DNA from: Myroides odoratimimus
Lineage (GTDB): Bacteria > Bacteroidota > Bacteroidia > Flavobacteriales > Flavobacteriaceae
DNA: 64,000 nucleotides
Direction of reading: 5' to 3'
NCBI RefSeq assembly: GCF_030326305.1
Contig: NZ_JACAKB010000021.1
Location: forward strand, 1-64,000
Shown here: positions 34,661-44,783 of the stretch, one piece after another
Layout: each line of letters starts with the position of its first letter
Position numbering within the stretch: position 1 is the first letter of the stretch
Position numbers and translations under genes: made by a program
The notes under the pieces: generated by a model
Seen by the model: the letters and a program-made list of their open reading frames with translations, nothing else
Database searches by the model: none
Told to the model about the DNA's origin: nothing

Positions 34661-37600
34661 ATGAAAACTCAATTTTTAACCAATACTGGTTGCGGGATAG
34701 TGTTACTTTTAAGTAGTCTTACTATCACCTGTGCCTACGCCGTACCTAAAGATAGTCTTAATATCTTAGATTATCAAGACAAAACTAAACTAACTGGTAA
34801 GGTTAGTGACTCCACAGCTGAGCTACCTGGAGTGTATGTTATGGTAAAAGAATCTAATATAGCAACTATAACAGATATAGATGGTAATTTTTCAATTGAA
34901 GTAGCTAAAGGACAAACCCTACTCTTTTCAATGATGGGTTATGCATCTAAACAAATCACCTACACCGGTCAATCCTCTTTAAATATCAAATTAAATCAAG
35001 AGATAAGCACTCTTGATGAAGTAGTTATAAACGCTGGTTACTACTCTGTAAAAGACCGTGAGCGCACAGGAAGTATCGCTCGAGTTACTGCCAAGGATAT
35101 CGAAGTTCAACCTATTAATAATCCTCTTCAAGCTCTTCAAGGAAGAGCTCCAGGGGTAAATATTACAAATCTTACAGGTATCCCTGGCGGTGGAATTGAT
35201 ATTGAAATTAGAGGACAGAACTTTTTAGCTCAAAAAACAACAGGAAGAAATAATCCTTTTTACGTTATCGATGGAGTTCCGTTTATCTCTGATGCTCTTG
35301 GTATGAATAATGGTAATTTATCCGCAGAGATATTATCAGCTAATATAAATCCTTTAAACGCTATAAATCCCGATAATATAGAAAGCATCGAAATCTTAAA
35401 AGATGCTGATGCTACGGCTATCTACGGATCACGTGGAGCTAATGGTGTGGTGCTTATTACCACAAAAAAAGGATCTCAATCTAAAACAAATTTTACCCTA
35501 AGCTCTTCAACTAGTTTTAGCAAAGTTGGTAAATTTTTAGATATGATGAATACCCAGCAGTACATAAAAATGCGTGAAGAGGCTTATATAAATGGCAATA
35601 GAGAAATTCCAGCCAGTGCCTATGATATAAATGGAGTGTGGGATAAAAACAGATATACCAATTGGCAAAAAGAGTTAATCGGAGATACCGCAACAGGACA
35701 AGAGTTTTCTTTAGGGGTAAGAGGAGGAAATGAGCTTTCAAATTTCAATATCAATTATTCTCATAGTGAAAACACAACTGTTTTTCCAACAGATAAAGGT
35801 TATAAGAGAAACTCCGCCCTGCTTAGTTACAACTATAAAAGCAAAGACAGTAGACTATCAGTAAACTCCTCTACTACCTATTCTAACCAAAGCAACAATC
35901 TTCCTATTACTGATCTTACCAAACAAGCTCTTACCTTACCTCCAAACGCTCCTTCGCTATACAAAGAAGATGGAAGTTTAAATTGGGAAAACAACACCTT
36001 TGCAAACCCATTAGCTCAGCTTATGGGTACTTACGAGAATAAAACCTCAACTATTATATTAAACTCTAATATCTCTTATGAGCTTTTAAAAAACCTATAC
36101 ACAAAACTAAACATCGGGTATACAACAAATCAATTTGAAGAAAGGAAAATTTTACCTCACACAAGACTAAATCCAGCATTTGACCCAACAAGTGAACGAT
36201 CTGAATCTAGTCTATCAAATCAAAATCACAATAGCTTTATAATAGAGCCTCAACTAAACTATGTTTTATCAAAAGGTAAACATCAAATAAACTCTCTTCT
36301 AGGTTTTTCATATCAACAGACAGATTCAGAAGCCATTCAGTTCTATGGTAAAAATTTCTCTTCAAACGCTTTTATTAAAAATATTGGAGCTGCAAAAGAA
36401 AAAGCTTTCTCCCCTAATGTTAAAAATCAATATAAATATGCCTCTATTTTTACTAGAATTAACTACTCTTATAACTCTAAATACTTTGTAAACCTAACAG
36501 CTCGTCGTGATGGATCTAGTAGATTTGGAAATGATTATAAATTTGGAAATTTCGCAGCTGTTGGAGCAGCATGGATATTCTCTAAAGAAAATTTTGCTAA
36601 AAGTATTCCTTGGTTATCTTTTGGTAAACTCAGAACAAGTTATGGAATAACTGGTAGTGATAATATCGGAGATTATGCTTATTTAAATACCTACTCAGTA
36701 GGAGCTATCTACAATGATATTCCTACTTTAAAACCAACTGCGCTTTTTAACCCAAACTACAAATGGGAGAAAACTAAAAAATTTGAAATAGCCACAGAAT
36801 TTAGTTTTTTTAAAGATCGCCTAAATGCCTCTATTGCCTATTATAATAATCGTTCTTCAGATCAATTAGTTGGTATGACTCTACCCACCACAACAGGATT
36901 TACTTCTATTAATGCTAACTCTCTAGCTGTTGTAGAAAATCAAGGTTGGGAATTTGCTATCTCTAGTCAAAACATAAAAACCAAAGATTTCTCTTGGCAC
37001 ACTAGCTTTAATATCTCTTTTACTAAAAACAGACTCCTATCTTATCCTGGGCTCGAAGAAGGAACCGAGAGCAGTTTTTATGTTATCGGAAAACCTATAA
37101 ACATTGTAAAACTCTATAAATACGAAGGTTTAGACCCAGAAACAGGAAATTTCACATTCAAAGACTACAATGAAGATGGAAAAATAACATCTGAAGATCA
37201 ACAACAGATAGTCAGCCTTGCTCCTAAGTTTTTTGGAGGTTTACAAAATACGGTATCTTACAAAAATTTTAGTCTTGACTTTTTATTCTATTTTATTAAA
37301 ACAGACAATTACAATATTAATAAGTACTATGTCTCTCCAGGAGGTGCAATGACAAATATACCTGCTGTTATGGCTAATTATCACTCTAAGTCAAATCCAA
37401 ATGCAACCTATATGCCTGCCAATATAGGTAATCCTAGCCTAGCAACTCCATACAGACAAAGTACTGCCACCATTTCTGATGCTTCCTATATAAGATTAAA
37501 AAACGTAGCTCTATCCTATACTTTAAAAATGCCAAAGCTTAAAATGGAATCTGTTAAACTATACTTACAAGGACAAAACCTTTGGACTATTACCTCTTAT

Positions 37601-37684
37601 AAAGCAATGGATCCTGAATTTATTTCTTTTGGAGGATTACCTCCTCTTAGAACAATTTCTTTTGGAGCTCAACTAACCTTTTAA
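34661..37684 (+). CDS. susC: SusC/RagA-family TonB-linked outer-membrane receptor
   Basis: The start at ATG 34661 (MKTQFLTNTGCGIVLLLSSL) places the signal peptide at the N-terminus and gives 1007 residues; an ATG 24 bp upstream is less likely. Domains: CarboxypepD_reg-like (about 45-120, LTGKVSDSTAELPGVYVMVK), TonB plug (LDEVVINAGYYSVKDRERTG; LQALQGRAPGVNI; IEILKDADATAIYGSRGANG) and a 22-strand barrel ending in TISFGAQLTF. It imports a substrate captured by the SusD lipoprotein 11 bp downstream. A peptide substrate (RagA-like) is inferred from the operon's S9 peptidase and the absence of glycoside hydrolases. Confidence 0.92.
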   Translation: MKTQFLTNTGCGIVLLLSSLTITCAYAVPKDSLNILDYQDKTKLTGKVSDSTAELPGVYVMVKESNIATITDIDGNFSIEVAKGQTLLFSMMGYASKQITYTGQSSLNIKLNQEISTLDEVVINAGYYSVKDRERTGSIARVTAKDIEVQPINNPLQALQGRAPGVNITNLTGIPGGGIDIEIRGQNFLAQKTTGRNNPFYVIDGVPFISDALGMNNGNLSAEILSANINPLNAINPDNIESIEILKDADATAIYGSRGANGVVLITTKKGSQSKTNFTLSSSTSFSKVGKFLDMMNTQQYIKMREEAYINGNREIPASAYDINGVWDKNRYTNWQKELIGDTATGQEFSLGVRGGNELSNFNINYSHSENTTVFPTDKGYKRNSALLSYNYKSKDSRLSVNSSTTYSNQSNNLPITDLTKQALTLPPNAPSLYKEDGSLNWENNTFANPLAQLMGTYENKTSTIILNSNISYELLKNLYTKLNIGYTTNQFEERKILPHTRLNPAFDPTSERSESSLSNQNHNSFIIEPQLNYVLSKGKHQINSLLGFSYQQTDSEAIQFYGKNFSSNAFIKNIGAAKEKAFSPNVKNQYKYASIFTRINYSYNSKYFVNLTARRDGSSRFGNDYKFGNFAAVGAAWIFSKENFAKSIPWLSFGKLRTSYGITGSDNIGDYAYLNTYSVGAIYNDIPTLKPTALFNPNYKWEKTKKFEIATEFSFFKDRLNASIAYYNNRSSDQLVGMTLPTTTGFTSINANSLAVVENQGWEFAISSQNIKTKDFSWHTSFNISFTKNRLLSYPGLEEGTESSFYVIGKPINIVKLYKYEGLDPETGNFTFKDYNEDGKITSEDQQQIVSLAPKFFGGLQNTVSYKNFSLDFLFYFIKTDNYNINKYYVSPGGAMTNIPAVMANYHSKSNPNATYMPANIGNPSLATPYRQSTATISDASYIRLKNVALSYTLKMPKLKMESVKLYLQGQNLWTITSYKAMDPEFISFGGLPPLRTISFGAQLTF

Positions 37685-37695
37685 TTCTAAAAATT

Positions 37696-39075
37696 ATGAA
37701 AAAATTTACTCATATATATAAAATAACCACCTCTTTTATTTTAGTAGGCCTACTTATTACTTCTTGTACTAATCAAATAGAAGTAGATATGCCTAATGAT
37801 AAAATAGATCAGTCTGAAGTCTATAAAGATATAGCAACTACTAAAGCTACGCTCAATGGACTTTATCTTGATTTAACTTACTCATATATCTTTGGTAAGT
37901 CAGGTACTGGAGTTAGTTTTAACCTTAGTCTTTTCACAGATGAGCTGGACTACTCAGGTACAGAAACTGCGGCCAAAGACATGTATGAAAATACTATTTT
38001 AGATACAAATTCTAGAATAGCCGCATGGTGGAATGACTCTTATCAAAAGATATATCCTATTAATGCTTTTATTGAAGGAGTCACAAATTCTACTTTTTTA
38101 GAAACAGACTTAAAAAAATCTCTACTGGGAGAAGCTTATGCTCTAAGAGCTTTATATTACCATTACTTAAGTATTCTCTATGGAGATATTCCCTATACTA
38201 CATCTACCAACTACAATCTAAATAAGTCTTTACAAAAACTTCCTTATCAAGAAGTACTTTTAAAAATAGAATCAGATCTTACTCTAGCTACAGAACTACT
38301 AGATTACTCATATAGAGATCCTAATAAATTCTACATTAATAAATCCATAGCGCAGATTTTACTAATTGAAAACTATATTTTACAGAAGAAATATGACAAA
38401 GCGGAAAATACTGCCCACTTAATTTTAAATCAAAAACTATACAGCATAGAAGATAACCTAGATAGAACATTTAAAAAAGATGCTAAAAGTACAATTTGGC
38501 AAATTGCTCCAAGACTTGCCTCTAATATAACATCAGAAGCTTCACTCTATCTTTTTTCTAATTTCACAAACAGTAGCTCTACCGTTAGTAATCACTTACT
38601 AAATCTTTTTGATAGTAATGACAAAAGAAAACAACAGTGGTTGAAAAAGATAAATATTAATAATCAAGAATTTTATCAAGTATATAAATACAAAAATCAA
38701 CAAAACAATACAGATGAATTCTCAATTTTCTATAGAATCGAGCAAGTGTACTTTCAGTTAGCCTACAGTCAATTCATGCAAAAAAACACAAAACAAGCCA
38801 TAGAAACGCTAAACATAGTAAGACAAAAAAGAGGTTTAAAAAACCTGCCTTATACCTTAAGTAGTCAAGACTTTAAAACAAATTACTTAGAAGAAAGCAG
38901 TAAAGAATTCTTTACAGAGAATGCTAGGCGCTTTATTGATTTAAAAATAACTGATAGACTTGAAGATTTAAAACTCATAAAACCAAACTTTCAGCCTTAC
39001 CACAACTTATTTCCTATCCCCTATAAACAGTTACAAATAAACAAAAACTTACTTCCTAATAACCCAGGATATTAA
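37696..39075 (+). CDS. susD: SusD/RagB-family substrate-binding lipoprotein
   Basis: The 459-residue protein has a lipoprotein signal ending LLITSC. SusD features follow: DMPNDKIDQSEVYKDIATTK, ATLNGLYLDL, the TPR-like helices with LLGEAYALRALYYHYLSILY, and the C-terminal RxFIDLK segment (ARRFIDLKITDRL) plus LFPIPYKQLQINKNLLPNNP. It forms the hinged lid over the SusC barrel on the cell surface. Confidence 0.92.
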   Translation: MKKFTHIYKITTSFILVGLLITSCTNQIEVDMPNDKIDQSEVYKDIATTKATLNGLYLDLTYSYIFGKSGTGVSFNLSLFTDELDYSGTETAAKDMYENTILDTNSRIAAWWNDSYQKIYPINAFIEGVTNSTFLETDLKKSLLGEAYALRALYYHYLSILYGDIPYTTSTNYNLNKSLQKLPYQEVLLKIESDLTLATELLDYSYRDPNKFYINKSIAQILLIENYILQKKYDKAENTAHLILNQKLYSIEDNLDRTFKKDAKSTIWQIAPRLASNITSEASLYLFSNFTNSSSTVSNHLLNLFDSNDKRKQQWLKKININNQEFYQVYKYKNQQNNTDEFSIFYRIEQVYFQLAYSQFMQKNTKQAIETLNIVRQKRGLKNLPYTLSSQDFKTNYLEESSKEFFTENARRFIDLKITDRLEDLKLIKPNFQPYHNLFPIPYKQLQINKNLLPNNPGY

Positions 39076-39093
39076 CCTTTAAAACATATAAAA

Positions 39094-39867
39094 ATGAGAG
39101 CAATAATAATATTAATAATTACATGTGTTGTTAGCTTATTTATCTTCTTGTCTTGTCAAGACAAACAACTAAATACAACAGAGCAACTACAGCCTAGTAC
39201 TTGCCTAGAGAATCTTGATGGAAGCATTACTATACAAGGAAGAATTACAGTTAAAAACACAAACGACGCTCCATTGGGAGTTACAAGCGTAAACATTAAA
39301 AACAAATGGGCTTTTTCAAAAGATATAACAAAATTTATAAAAGAAGAATCACCTAAAAAAACAATAGCTTACGGAGAAAACGAAAGAACATTCATAAATA
39401 AAAATGGATATTATCACATAACTATAAACAAGAATGATACTCTTTCCATTATTCCTATTTCTTATCTATACAAAACTCCTAAGGATATTACAGGGCTTAC
39501 CAAAAGTCAAATTTTAAATATAGAATTAGAGCCTTTACCTCAAAAAGTACTTCAAGATTTTGAAAAAAACTCTCCAATAGGATATAAAACATTATCTCTT
39601 TTTTTACAAAACGTAAACCCTGATAGTTTAGTAACAGTATCAGGAACTATTTACAAGTCCACTACTGGAACTCCTTCAGAGAATATCTATGTCATTACTG
39701 ACTTTTTAAATAATACAAAACGTGGAGCATCTTTGCGTTTTACTGATAAACATGGGCAATTTAACATCAAAGTGCCAAAAAACAGTTCCATTACAATAGA
39801 TCCTTTTCAACCTAGTTATATTAATTTAATCGCTAAAAATGATACTGTTGTAAACCTAAAACTATAG
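39094..39867 (+). CDS. Lipoprotein with two carboxypeptidase-regulatory-like domains
   Basis: A 257-residue protein. The signal peptide MRAIIILIITCVVSLFIFLS ends in a lipobox before Cys21. The mature part has two beta-sandwich-like segments, ITIQGRITVKNTNDAPLGVT and VTVSGTIYKSTTGTPSENIY, of the CarboxypepD_reg/Ig-like type. It lies between susD (18-bp gap) and the S9 peptidase (4-bp gap). It probably works at the surface with the SusCD complex; its role is unknown. Confidence 0.7.
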   Translation: MRAIIILIITCVVSLFIFLSCQDKQLNTTEQLQPSTCLENLDGSITIQGRITVKNTNDAPLGVTSVNIKNKWAFSKDITKFIKEESPKKTIAYGENERTFINKNGYYHITINKNDTLSIIPISYLYKTPKDITGLTKSQILNIELEPLPQKVLQDFEKNSPIGYKTLSLFLQNVNPDSLVTVSGTIYKSTTGTPSENIYVITDFLNNTKRGASLRFTDKHGQFNIKVPKNSSITIDPFQPSYINLIAKNDTVVNLKL

Positions 39868-39871
39868 CATT

Positions 39872-42430
39872 ATGAAAACAAAATTAAAAATATTAGTACT
39901 ACTTACTTTTTGCCTATATTCTTTTCAAGAGGCAGTCTGTCAAGAAACGAAAAAAAATGATTTTTTTGATGATGATCTAACGTGGAGTAGTTTGTCTGCT
40001 GCTGCTTTATCTCCCGATGGACAATGGGCTGTTGTGGGAAAACGATACAACAAAAATCCAAGACCTAGAAAAACATATTTTGTAAATACAATAACAAAGG
40101 AAAAAAAAGATTTCACACATTTTTCAAACTTTTATAAGTCTTTTTTAAACAAAGGAATTGTTGTTGGAAACATCAAAAAAGACCTTGCTATTTTTTCTTT
40201 AAACCACAATGATTCATTAATAGTTAAAGAAGTAACAAAGTTTGATACTAATGTTGAACTAAATCTATTATTCACCTTAAAAAATAACAGTGAATTTACC
40301 ATCGTTAAACTTAGTGAGAATCTTAAAAAGATTAAAACCGAACTCTCTCTTCAAGAAATAGATAAATATTACTTATCACCTAATTCAAATAAACTTGTTG
40401 TGATAACCAAACAGAAAGAATTAATACAGATAAATCTAAAAGATTTTACATCCAATAAAATTACTGATTTAAAAGACAATATAAAGACTTTAAAATGGAA
40501 TATTAACCAAGATGGCTTTGTTATACACATTGACAATAAACTCCATGTAATAGATCTTAACTCTAATAAAATAGGGGTTATAGATATTACTGAAGATAAA
40601 GATATTGAAAACTTAAAACTAAGTTTCTTTTTAAATAATGATCTTTTTGTTTCCTATCAGTTCAATTCTGATAAGATTATACCAGAGAGTGAATATTTAG
40701 ATATATGGCAAGGGAATTCTAGACAATTATTACCTAGTGATTTTAAACCCAAATATAAAAAAATCTATAAAGCCTTTGTCTATAAAAACAAACAAGACGC
40801 TATTACATCTCTAGAAAGAAGAATTGATAAAGATTATTTAAATATAGGCATCCCTGGTTATCTATTGTCTTATAATTATTTTAAAGATATAGACTTTGAT
40901 ACTTACTTCCCTCCTATAGAATATTCATTATACGATATAGATAAACAAAAAAATGTAATATCGTTATCAATGACCTCTCAATCCCCTTTTTATCCATCTA
41001 TTGATGGAAAATACATTCTATATCCAGTTAACTATACTAAAGATAAATGGGAAGTATTAAATATAAAAACATTAGAAAAGCATTCCTTTGATACAGATAA
41101 TCTAACCAAAGGTTTTTCTCCTATTTGGTCACAGGATTCAAAAACCATCTTTTATGCTTATAATGGCAATCTACATTCTTATAATTTAGAAAACAGAAAA
41201 ACTATAAACCTAACTCAATTTAAAAAAACAGACAAAGTACACATAGGTAAACTAGTAAACAAAGAGTCAATACCATCTTATGCTTCTTATGTAGATGCTA
41301 ACAAGCCTTTTTATCTTATAGGTACACAAGAAAATAAAAAAACTATATACATGTTTGATAAGCAAAAAGTAACTCCACTGTATACGACTAACACTGATTT
41401 GTCTCTTAGGCCAACAGCTAATCAAACGTTTAGTAATGATTATAATACTGTTCTTTTTGAAATAGAGGATTATAATGTACCAACAAAGATATTAAACATT
41501 CAAAACAAGAAAGTAAGTACACTAATTGAATCTGATATTAATAAAAATCTGTATAAATGGAGAAAAAGAGTTGATTTCACTTTCACAGATAAATTTAATA
41601 AAAGCCTTAATGGTTACCTTTTCTATCCTAAAAACTATGATTCTAAAAAGAAATATCCTATGGTAGTTCATCTATATGATCTAAATTTAGTACCTGAACC
41701 TAATGAATTTTCAATTCCAGTACACGTTACTTCTATTTGTGGTTTTAATAGTGCGTTACTAACAGAGAATGAGTATTTTGTTTTAAGTGCACAAACATAT
41801 GTAACTAAAGAAGGACCAGGAGTTAGCGCTGTTGATTGTGTTACTAATGCTGTTAACAAATCCTTAGAAATTGAACCTACAATTGACAAAGACAATCTAG
41901 GGCTAATAGGACACTCTTTTGGTGGATACAAAGCTAGTGCCATATCTGTACTCTCTGATTTGTTTAAAGCTTCTGTATCTGGAGCAGGAGCTCATGATCT
42001 TATAGGTGGAATGATGTTTAGATATAGCTATTATAGAGGTATGCCAGATTGGTTTATGGCTGAGAAATCTCAATCTAATATGGAAGTTAAATTCTCTGAA
42101 GACCCTGAGAAATATTACAACAATAGTCCTATACTAAACGCCTATAAAACCAAAACAGCAATGCTACTTTTTACAGGATCACAAGATGATAATATAGATT
42201 GGGAAAATACCAGAAAAATGTTTGTAGCTCTTAAAAGAGAACAAAAACCCGTTATGGCTCTTTTTTATAAAAATATAATTCATGGATTTAGCCCTTCAGG
42301 TCCTGTTGAGAATCGTGATTTAAGTATAAGAGTTTTAGATTGGTTTGATTATCATTTAAAAAACAAGAAAAATATCCCATGGATAAAAGAGGGACTTGAT
42401 TATAATAAATATTCAATAAGTACCTACTAA
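39872..42430 (+). CDS. Secreted S9-family (prolyl oligopeptidase/DPP-like) serine peptidase
   Basis: An 852-residue protein with a signal peptide (MKTKLKILVLLTFCLYSFQE). A long beta-propeller region is followed by an alpha/beta-hydrolase domain from about residue 570. The nucleophile is Ser682 in GHSFGG, with Asp772/773 in TGSQDDN and His804 in IIHGF completing the triad. It should cleave oligopeptides in the periplasm or at the surface. Last gene of the susCD operon, followed by a terminator. N-terminal propeller motifs are weak but the length is normal for exported S9 enzymes. Confidence 0.88.
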   Translation: MKTKLKILVLLTFCLYSFQEAVCQETKKNDFFDDDLTWSSLSAAALSPDGQWAVVGKRYNKNPRPRKTYFVNTITKEKKDFTHFSNFYKSFLNKGIVVGNIKKDLAIFSLNHNDSLIVKEVTKFDTNVELNLLFTLKNNSEFTIVKLSENLKKIKTELSLQEIDKYYLSPNSNKLVVITKQKELIQINLKDFTSNKITDLKDNIKTLKWNINQDGFVIHIDNKLHVIDLNSNKIGVIDITEDKDIENLKLSFFLNNDLFVSYQFNSDKIIPESEYLDIWQGNSRQLLPSDFKPKYKKIYKAFVYKNKQDAITSLERRIDKDYLNIGIPGYLLSYNYFKDIDFDTYFPPIEYSLYDIDKQKNVISLSMTSQSPFYPSIDGKYILYPVNYTKDKWEVLNIKTLEKHSFDTDNLTKGFSPIWSQDSKTIFYAYNGNLHSYNLENRKTINLTQFKKTDKVHIGKLVNKESIPSYASYVDANKPFYLIGTQENKKTIYMFDKQKVTPLYTTNTDLSLRPTANQTFSNDYNTVLFEIEDYNVPTKILNIQNKKVSTLIESDINKNLYKWRKRVDFTFTDKFNKSLNGYLFYPKNYDSKKKYPMVVHLYDLNLVPEPNEFSIPVHVTSICGFNSALLTENEYFVLSAQTYVTKEGPGVSAVDCVTNAVNKSLEIEPTIDKDNLGLIGHSFGGYKASAISVLSDLFKASVSGAGAHDLIGGMMFRYSYYRGMPDWFMAEKSQSNMEVKFSEDPEKYYNNSPILNAYKTKTAMLLFTGSQDDNIDWENTRKMFVALKREQKPVMALFYKNIIHGFSPSGPVENRDLSIRVLDWFDYHLKNKKNIPWIKEGLDYNKYSISTY

Positions 42431-42435
42431 TTAGA

Positions 42436-42466
42436 AAAAAGAGGGGGATCTTTAGTTCCCCCTTTT
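42436..42466. terminator. Intrinsic terminator of the susCD-S9 operon
   Basis: A G-rich stem (GGGGGA at 42443-42448 with TCCCCC at 42457-42462, extended by A/T pairs) follows the S9 stop codon by 6 bp and ends in TTTT. It faces the convergent DUF6520-like gene and can serve both. Confidence 0.85.
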
Positions 42467-42495
42467 ACCGTTTTAAATATTAATTTTGTAAACTC

Positions 42496-42837
42496 TTATA
42501 ATTTATAAAGAGGTGCATACCCTCCTAAAGGAGATTCTCCCCATAAATCATAATCTTCGTTATCTATTTCTATCGTACATCTCACAGTTCCTACAGTCAG
42601 AGTACATTCTCCTTCTACAACTCCTTCTACTTTAGTAAAGACATATTCATTTGTTATAGGATCAAGAATTTCAATATAGTGATCTCCTAGATAAGGATCA
42701 GCAACTTGAAACTCCGTTACAGATTCAGTATTAACAGCGTGATCTATTTTTTCACTAGCATTTATAGTAAATGCACCTACTGTTAGCATTGCAAAAACGG
42801 CCAATGGCATTAGTAGGTTTTTAATAAGTGTTTTCAT
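42496..42837 (-). CDS. Secreted small DUF6520-like protein
   Basis: A 113-residue protein with a clear signal peptide (MKTLIKNLLMPLAVFAMLTV to about residue 27). The short acidic mature part has two cysteines (GECTLTVGTVRCTIE) that could form a disulfide. The N-terminus, MKxLxKxLLMPLAVFAMLTVG, is the hallmark of the small exported DUF6520-type proteins encoded singly or in series in Flavobacteriia. Function is not established. Its position against a SusCD/peptidase operon invites a role as a secreted peptide or precursor (inference). Confidence 0.7.
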   Translation of the reverse strand: MKTLIKNLLMPLAVFAMLTVGAFTINASEKIDHAVNTESVTEFQVADPYLGDHYIEILDPITNEYVFTKVEGVVEGECTLTVGTVRCTIEIDNEDYDLWGESPLGGYAPLYKL

Positions 42838-43297
42838 AATAATAAATATTTTTAGTTACAACAACCAGCCTCTTGCTAGTTGCTAAAAAAAGTAATCTCA
42901 TTTTTAAGGTTGACAAACAAAAACTTCTACTTAGTTGATTTACTTTAGCTTTTTAAATCAATCCACTACTTTTATAAAAACTCGCGAGGTATTTATAATA
43001 AAACATTCTATAAGTAATACTAGAATTTTAAAGAAAAAACACTTTAATTTAGTTGCTGTGCTATTTTCATCTACTCAATTGATATACAAAGCTCCATTAT
43101 ATATATAGATAGATTTGTGTACAAAAAGGACAAAAGTGTATGTATAAATGACAATTTTATGATAAAAAAGGACAAATAGGCCTACTTTTAAAAGATTTGA
43201 AACCAAAGACAAATAAAACGCTGTTATTTTAAATAGCCTCTTAAAAATAATTTTATGCAAAAGATCTAGCTATTTTTTTAGCCAAATACAAAAAAAC

Positions 43298-43345
43298 AAA
43301 GGTGGGAATAAATCATAATAGTTTACTCCCACCTTTATATTTAAT
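43298..43345. terminator. Intrinsic terminator
   Basis: AAAGGTGGGA at 43298-43307 pairs perfectly with TCCCACCTTT at 43327-43336. A19-nt loop lies between, with an A-tract before and a T-rich stretch after. It lies in the 870-bp gap between the DUF6520-like and AraC genes, whose remaining sequence shows only one ORF remnant. Confidence 0.75.
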
Positions 43346-43429
43346 TAAGGTTAAAACTTATTACCAAGGGCTCTTCTTTAAGGCTCAATCTAACTCAGTA
43401 ATTACTTTTTATCCCCTTAGAATTGTATG

Positions 43430-43588
43430 TTATAATACTTTACTCTTTTCTTTTAAAAAGCTATACTGATGTTTTAAAAGAATTACTCGATAACCTTTTA
43501 AAATAAGTTTATCCAATAATATATCAAGGTGACTCTTCTGTAAAACATGTATTCTATCCTTGTTTGGTATGCTCTTCCAGATTTGAAT
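43430..43588 (-). pseudogene. Unidentified ORF remnant
   Basis: A 52-codon frame without a start codon reads IQIWKSIPNKDRIHVLQKSH and LDILLDKLILKGYRVILLKH with natural codon use and amphipathic pattern. It ends in TAA before the 43298 terminator. It looks like the 3' end of a lost gene; the family is not recognised. Confidence 0.3.
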
Positions 43589-43708
43589 TCAACTTATTAT
43601 AATACTGCTATAAAGCATTTTTTAACAATAATATTTTCAACTTAGCCAGTTATTATTTTTTATTAAGCTTGTTATTGCACAACAAATCTATTACTCTAAT
43701 CTCATCTC

Positions 43709-44536
43709 TTAAAGGTTGCGATAATATAACGGTTGATGCTTTTGATCTTTATTAAAAGCTCTTAAATAACCTCTGTAACTTTCATATCCACATTTGTAGG
43801 CAATCTCTGATACAGAATAAGAAGAGAACATTAAAAGAAACAACGACTCAATGAGTCTGTTTTGAATATGATAATCATAAAAGGAAGTACCTAAATATTT
43901 TTTAAAATTGCGCTGAAACGTCCTAGGATGCATATTTATTTCTTGGCTATACCACTTTAAACTAATACTAGGATCTTCTTGTTTTAATAAACAATAATCC
44001 TGATAGTATTTTTTATACAAAATCCTTTTCTGTTTGTTTATTACAATGTTCCCTGAAGTAATTGATTTAATCTTAATTCTTATTGCCCAGATATAAAATA
44101 CCTGATTCACTGAAGATATATTAATGCTAAAACCTGATAGCAAAACGGCATTTGAATTTTTAACAATCACCTGGTTTATCACTACTTTAGAACTCAACAC
44201 ATCATAAGGTGTAGTATTTTTTAACCAATCAATAATTTCGGAGTTTTCTAGTCCAAATAACTTATCACTCTTTGCAATCCCTGAGATATCCCACTTTGCA
44301 GTTTGCTTTTTAATAACTACAAAAGATTTTGCATCAGGGTTTTGATATAGTTTAAGATTTAATCCAAAATACTTCTTTGCGCATACAAAATAAAGCAGCT
44401 TATCAAAAACAAAACAAGCATGCTGTAGTGTTCTATGATCTAAAGCATTAACTGTCTTATCATTTAACTCCTCTAAAAACAAAGAGAAACACTGCTTTAA
44501 TACATCGCTAAAATCTTTAATTAAATCTAATCTCAT
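43709..44536 (-). CDS. AraC-family transcription regulator
   Basis: The 275-residue protein has an unidentified N-terminal sensing region. A C-terminal AraC domain follows: INMHPRTFQRNFKKYLGTSF, YDYHIQNRLIESLFLLMFSS, then the second helix-turn-helix SVSEIAYKCGYESYRGYLRA F. It is divergent from rteC across 247 bp containing a pair of 12-bp repeats spaced by 21 bp. It may control the neighbouring DUF6520/susCD genes or the element (inference). Confidence 0.85.
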   Translation of the reverse strand: MRLDLIKDFSDVLKQCFSLFLEELNDKTVNALDHRTLQHACFVFDKLLYFVCAKKYFGLNLKLYQNPDAKSFVVIKKQTAKWDISGIAKSDKLFGLENSEIIDWLKNTTPYDVLSSKVVINQVIVKNSNAVLLSGFSINISSVNQVFYIWAIRIKIKSITSGNIVINKQKRILYKKYYQDYCLLKQEDPSISLKWYSQEINMHPRTFQRNFKKYLGTSFYDYHIQNRLIESLFLLMFSSYSVSEIAYKCGYESYRGYLRAFNKDQKHQPLYYRNL

Positions 44537-44686
44537 TACCGAAATACACTTTACAGAATAACAAGAAAATCATAGGAGACTTATTGTTACAATACTACAT
44601 TAAAACATAATTTATTGTTATACAAAACATTACAAATTAAGCCTTATAAAGTTAAAAATCACTAAAAGCGAACACTTTAACACTTA

Positions 44687-44720
44687 TAATGCTTAAAATC
44701 AGTAATTTAATGCTTTAAAA
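44687..44720. promoter_or_regulatory. Two direct repeats in 21-bp phase, candidate regulator site
   Basis: TAATGCTTAAAA (44687-44698) and TAATGCTTTAAAA (44708-44720) are direct repeats whose starts are 21 bp apart, two helical turns. They lie between the divergent araC-type and rteC genes, 64 bp upstream of rteC. Direct repeats at this spacing are the usual form of AraC-family half-sites. Confidence 0.5.
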
Positions 44721-44783
44721 CAATCAAACAACTTTAAAGTAATTTATTTCTTACTCAGTAGAATAACTAACATCAAATAAATT

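Noticed and set aside
43075-43260. A 61-codon minus-strand frame between the DUF6520-like and AraC genes
   Set aside because: Composition is low complexity and no start signal or homology is apparent; probably chance.
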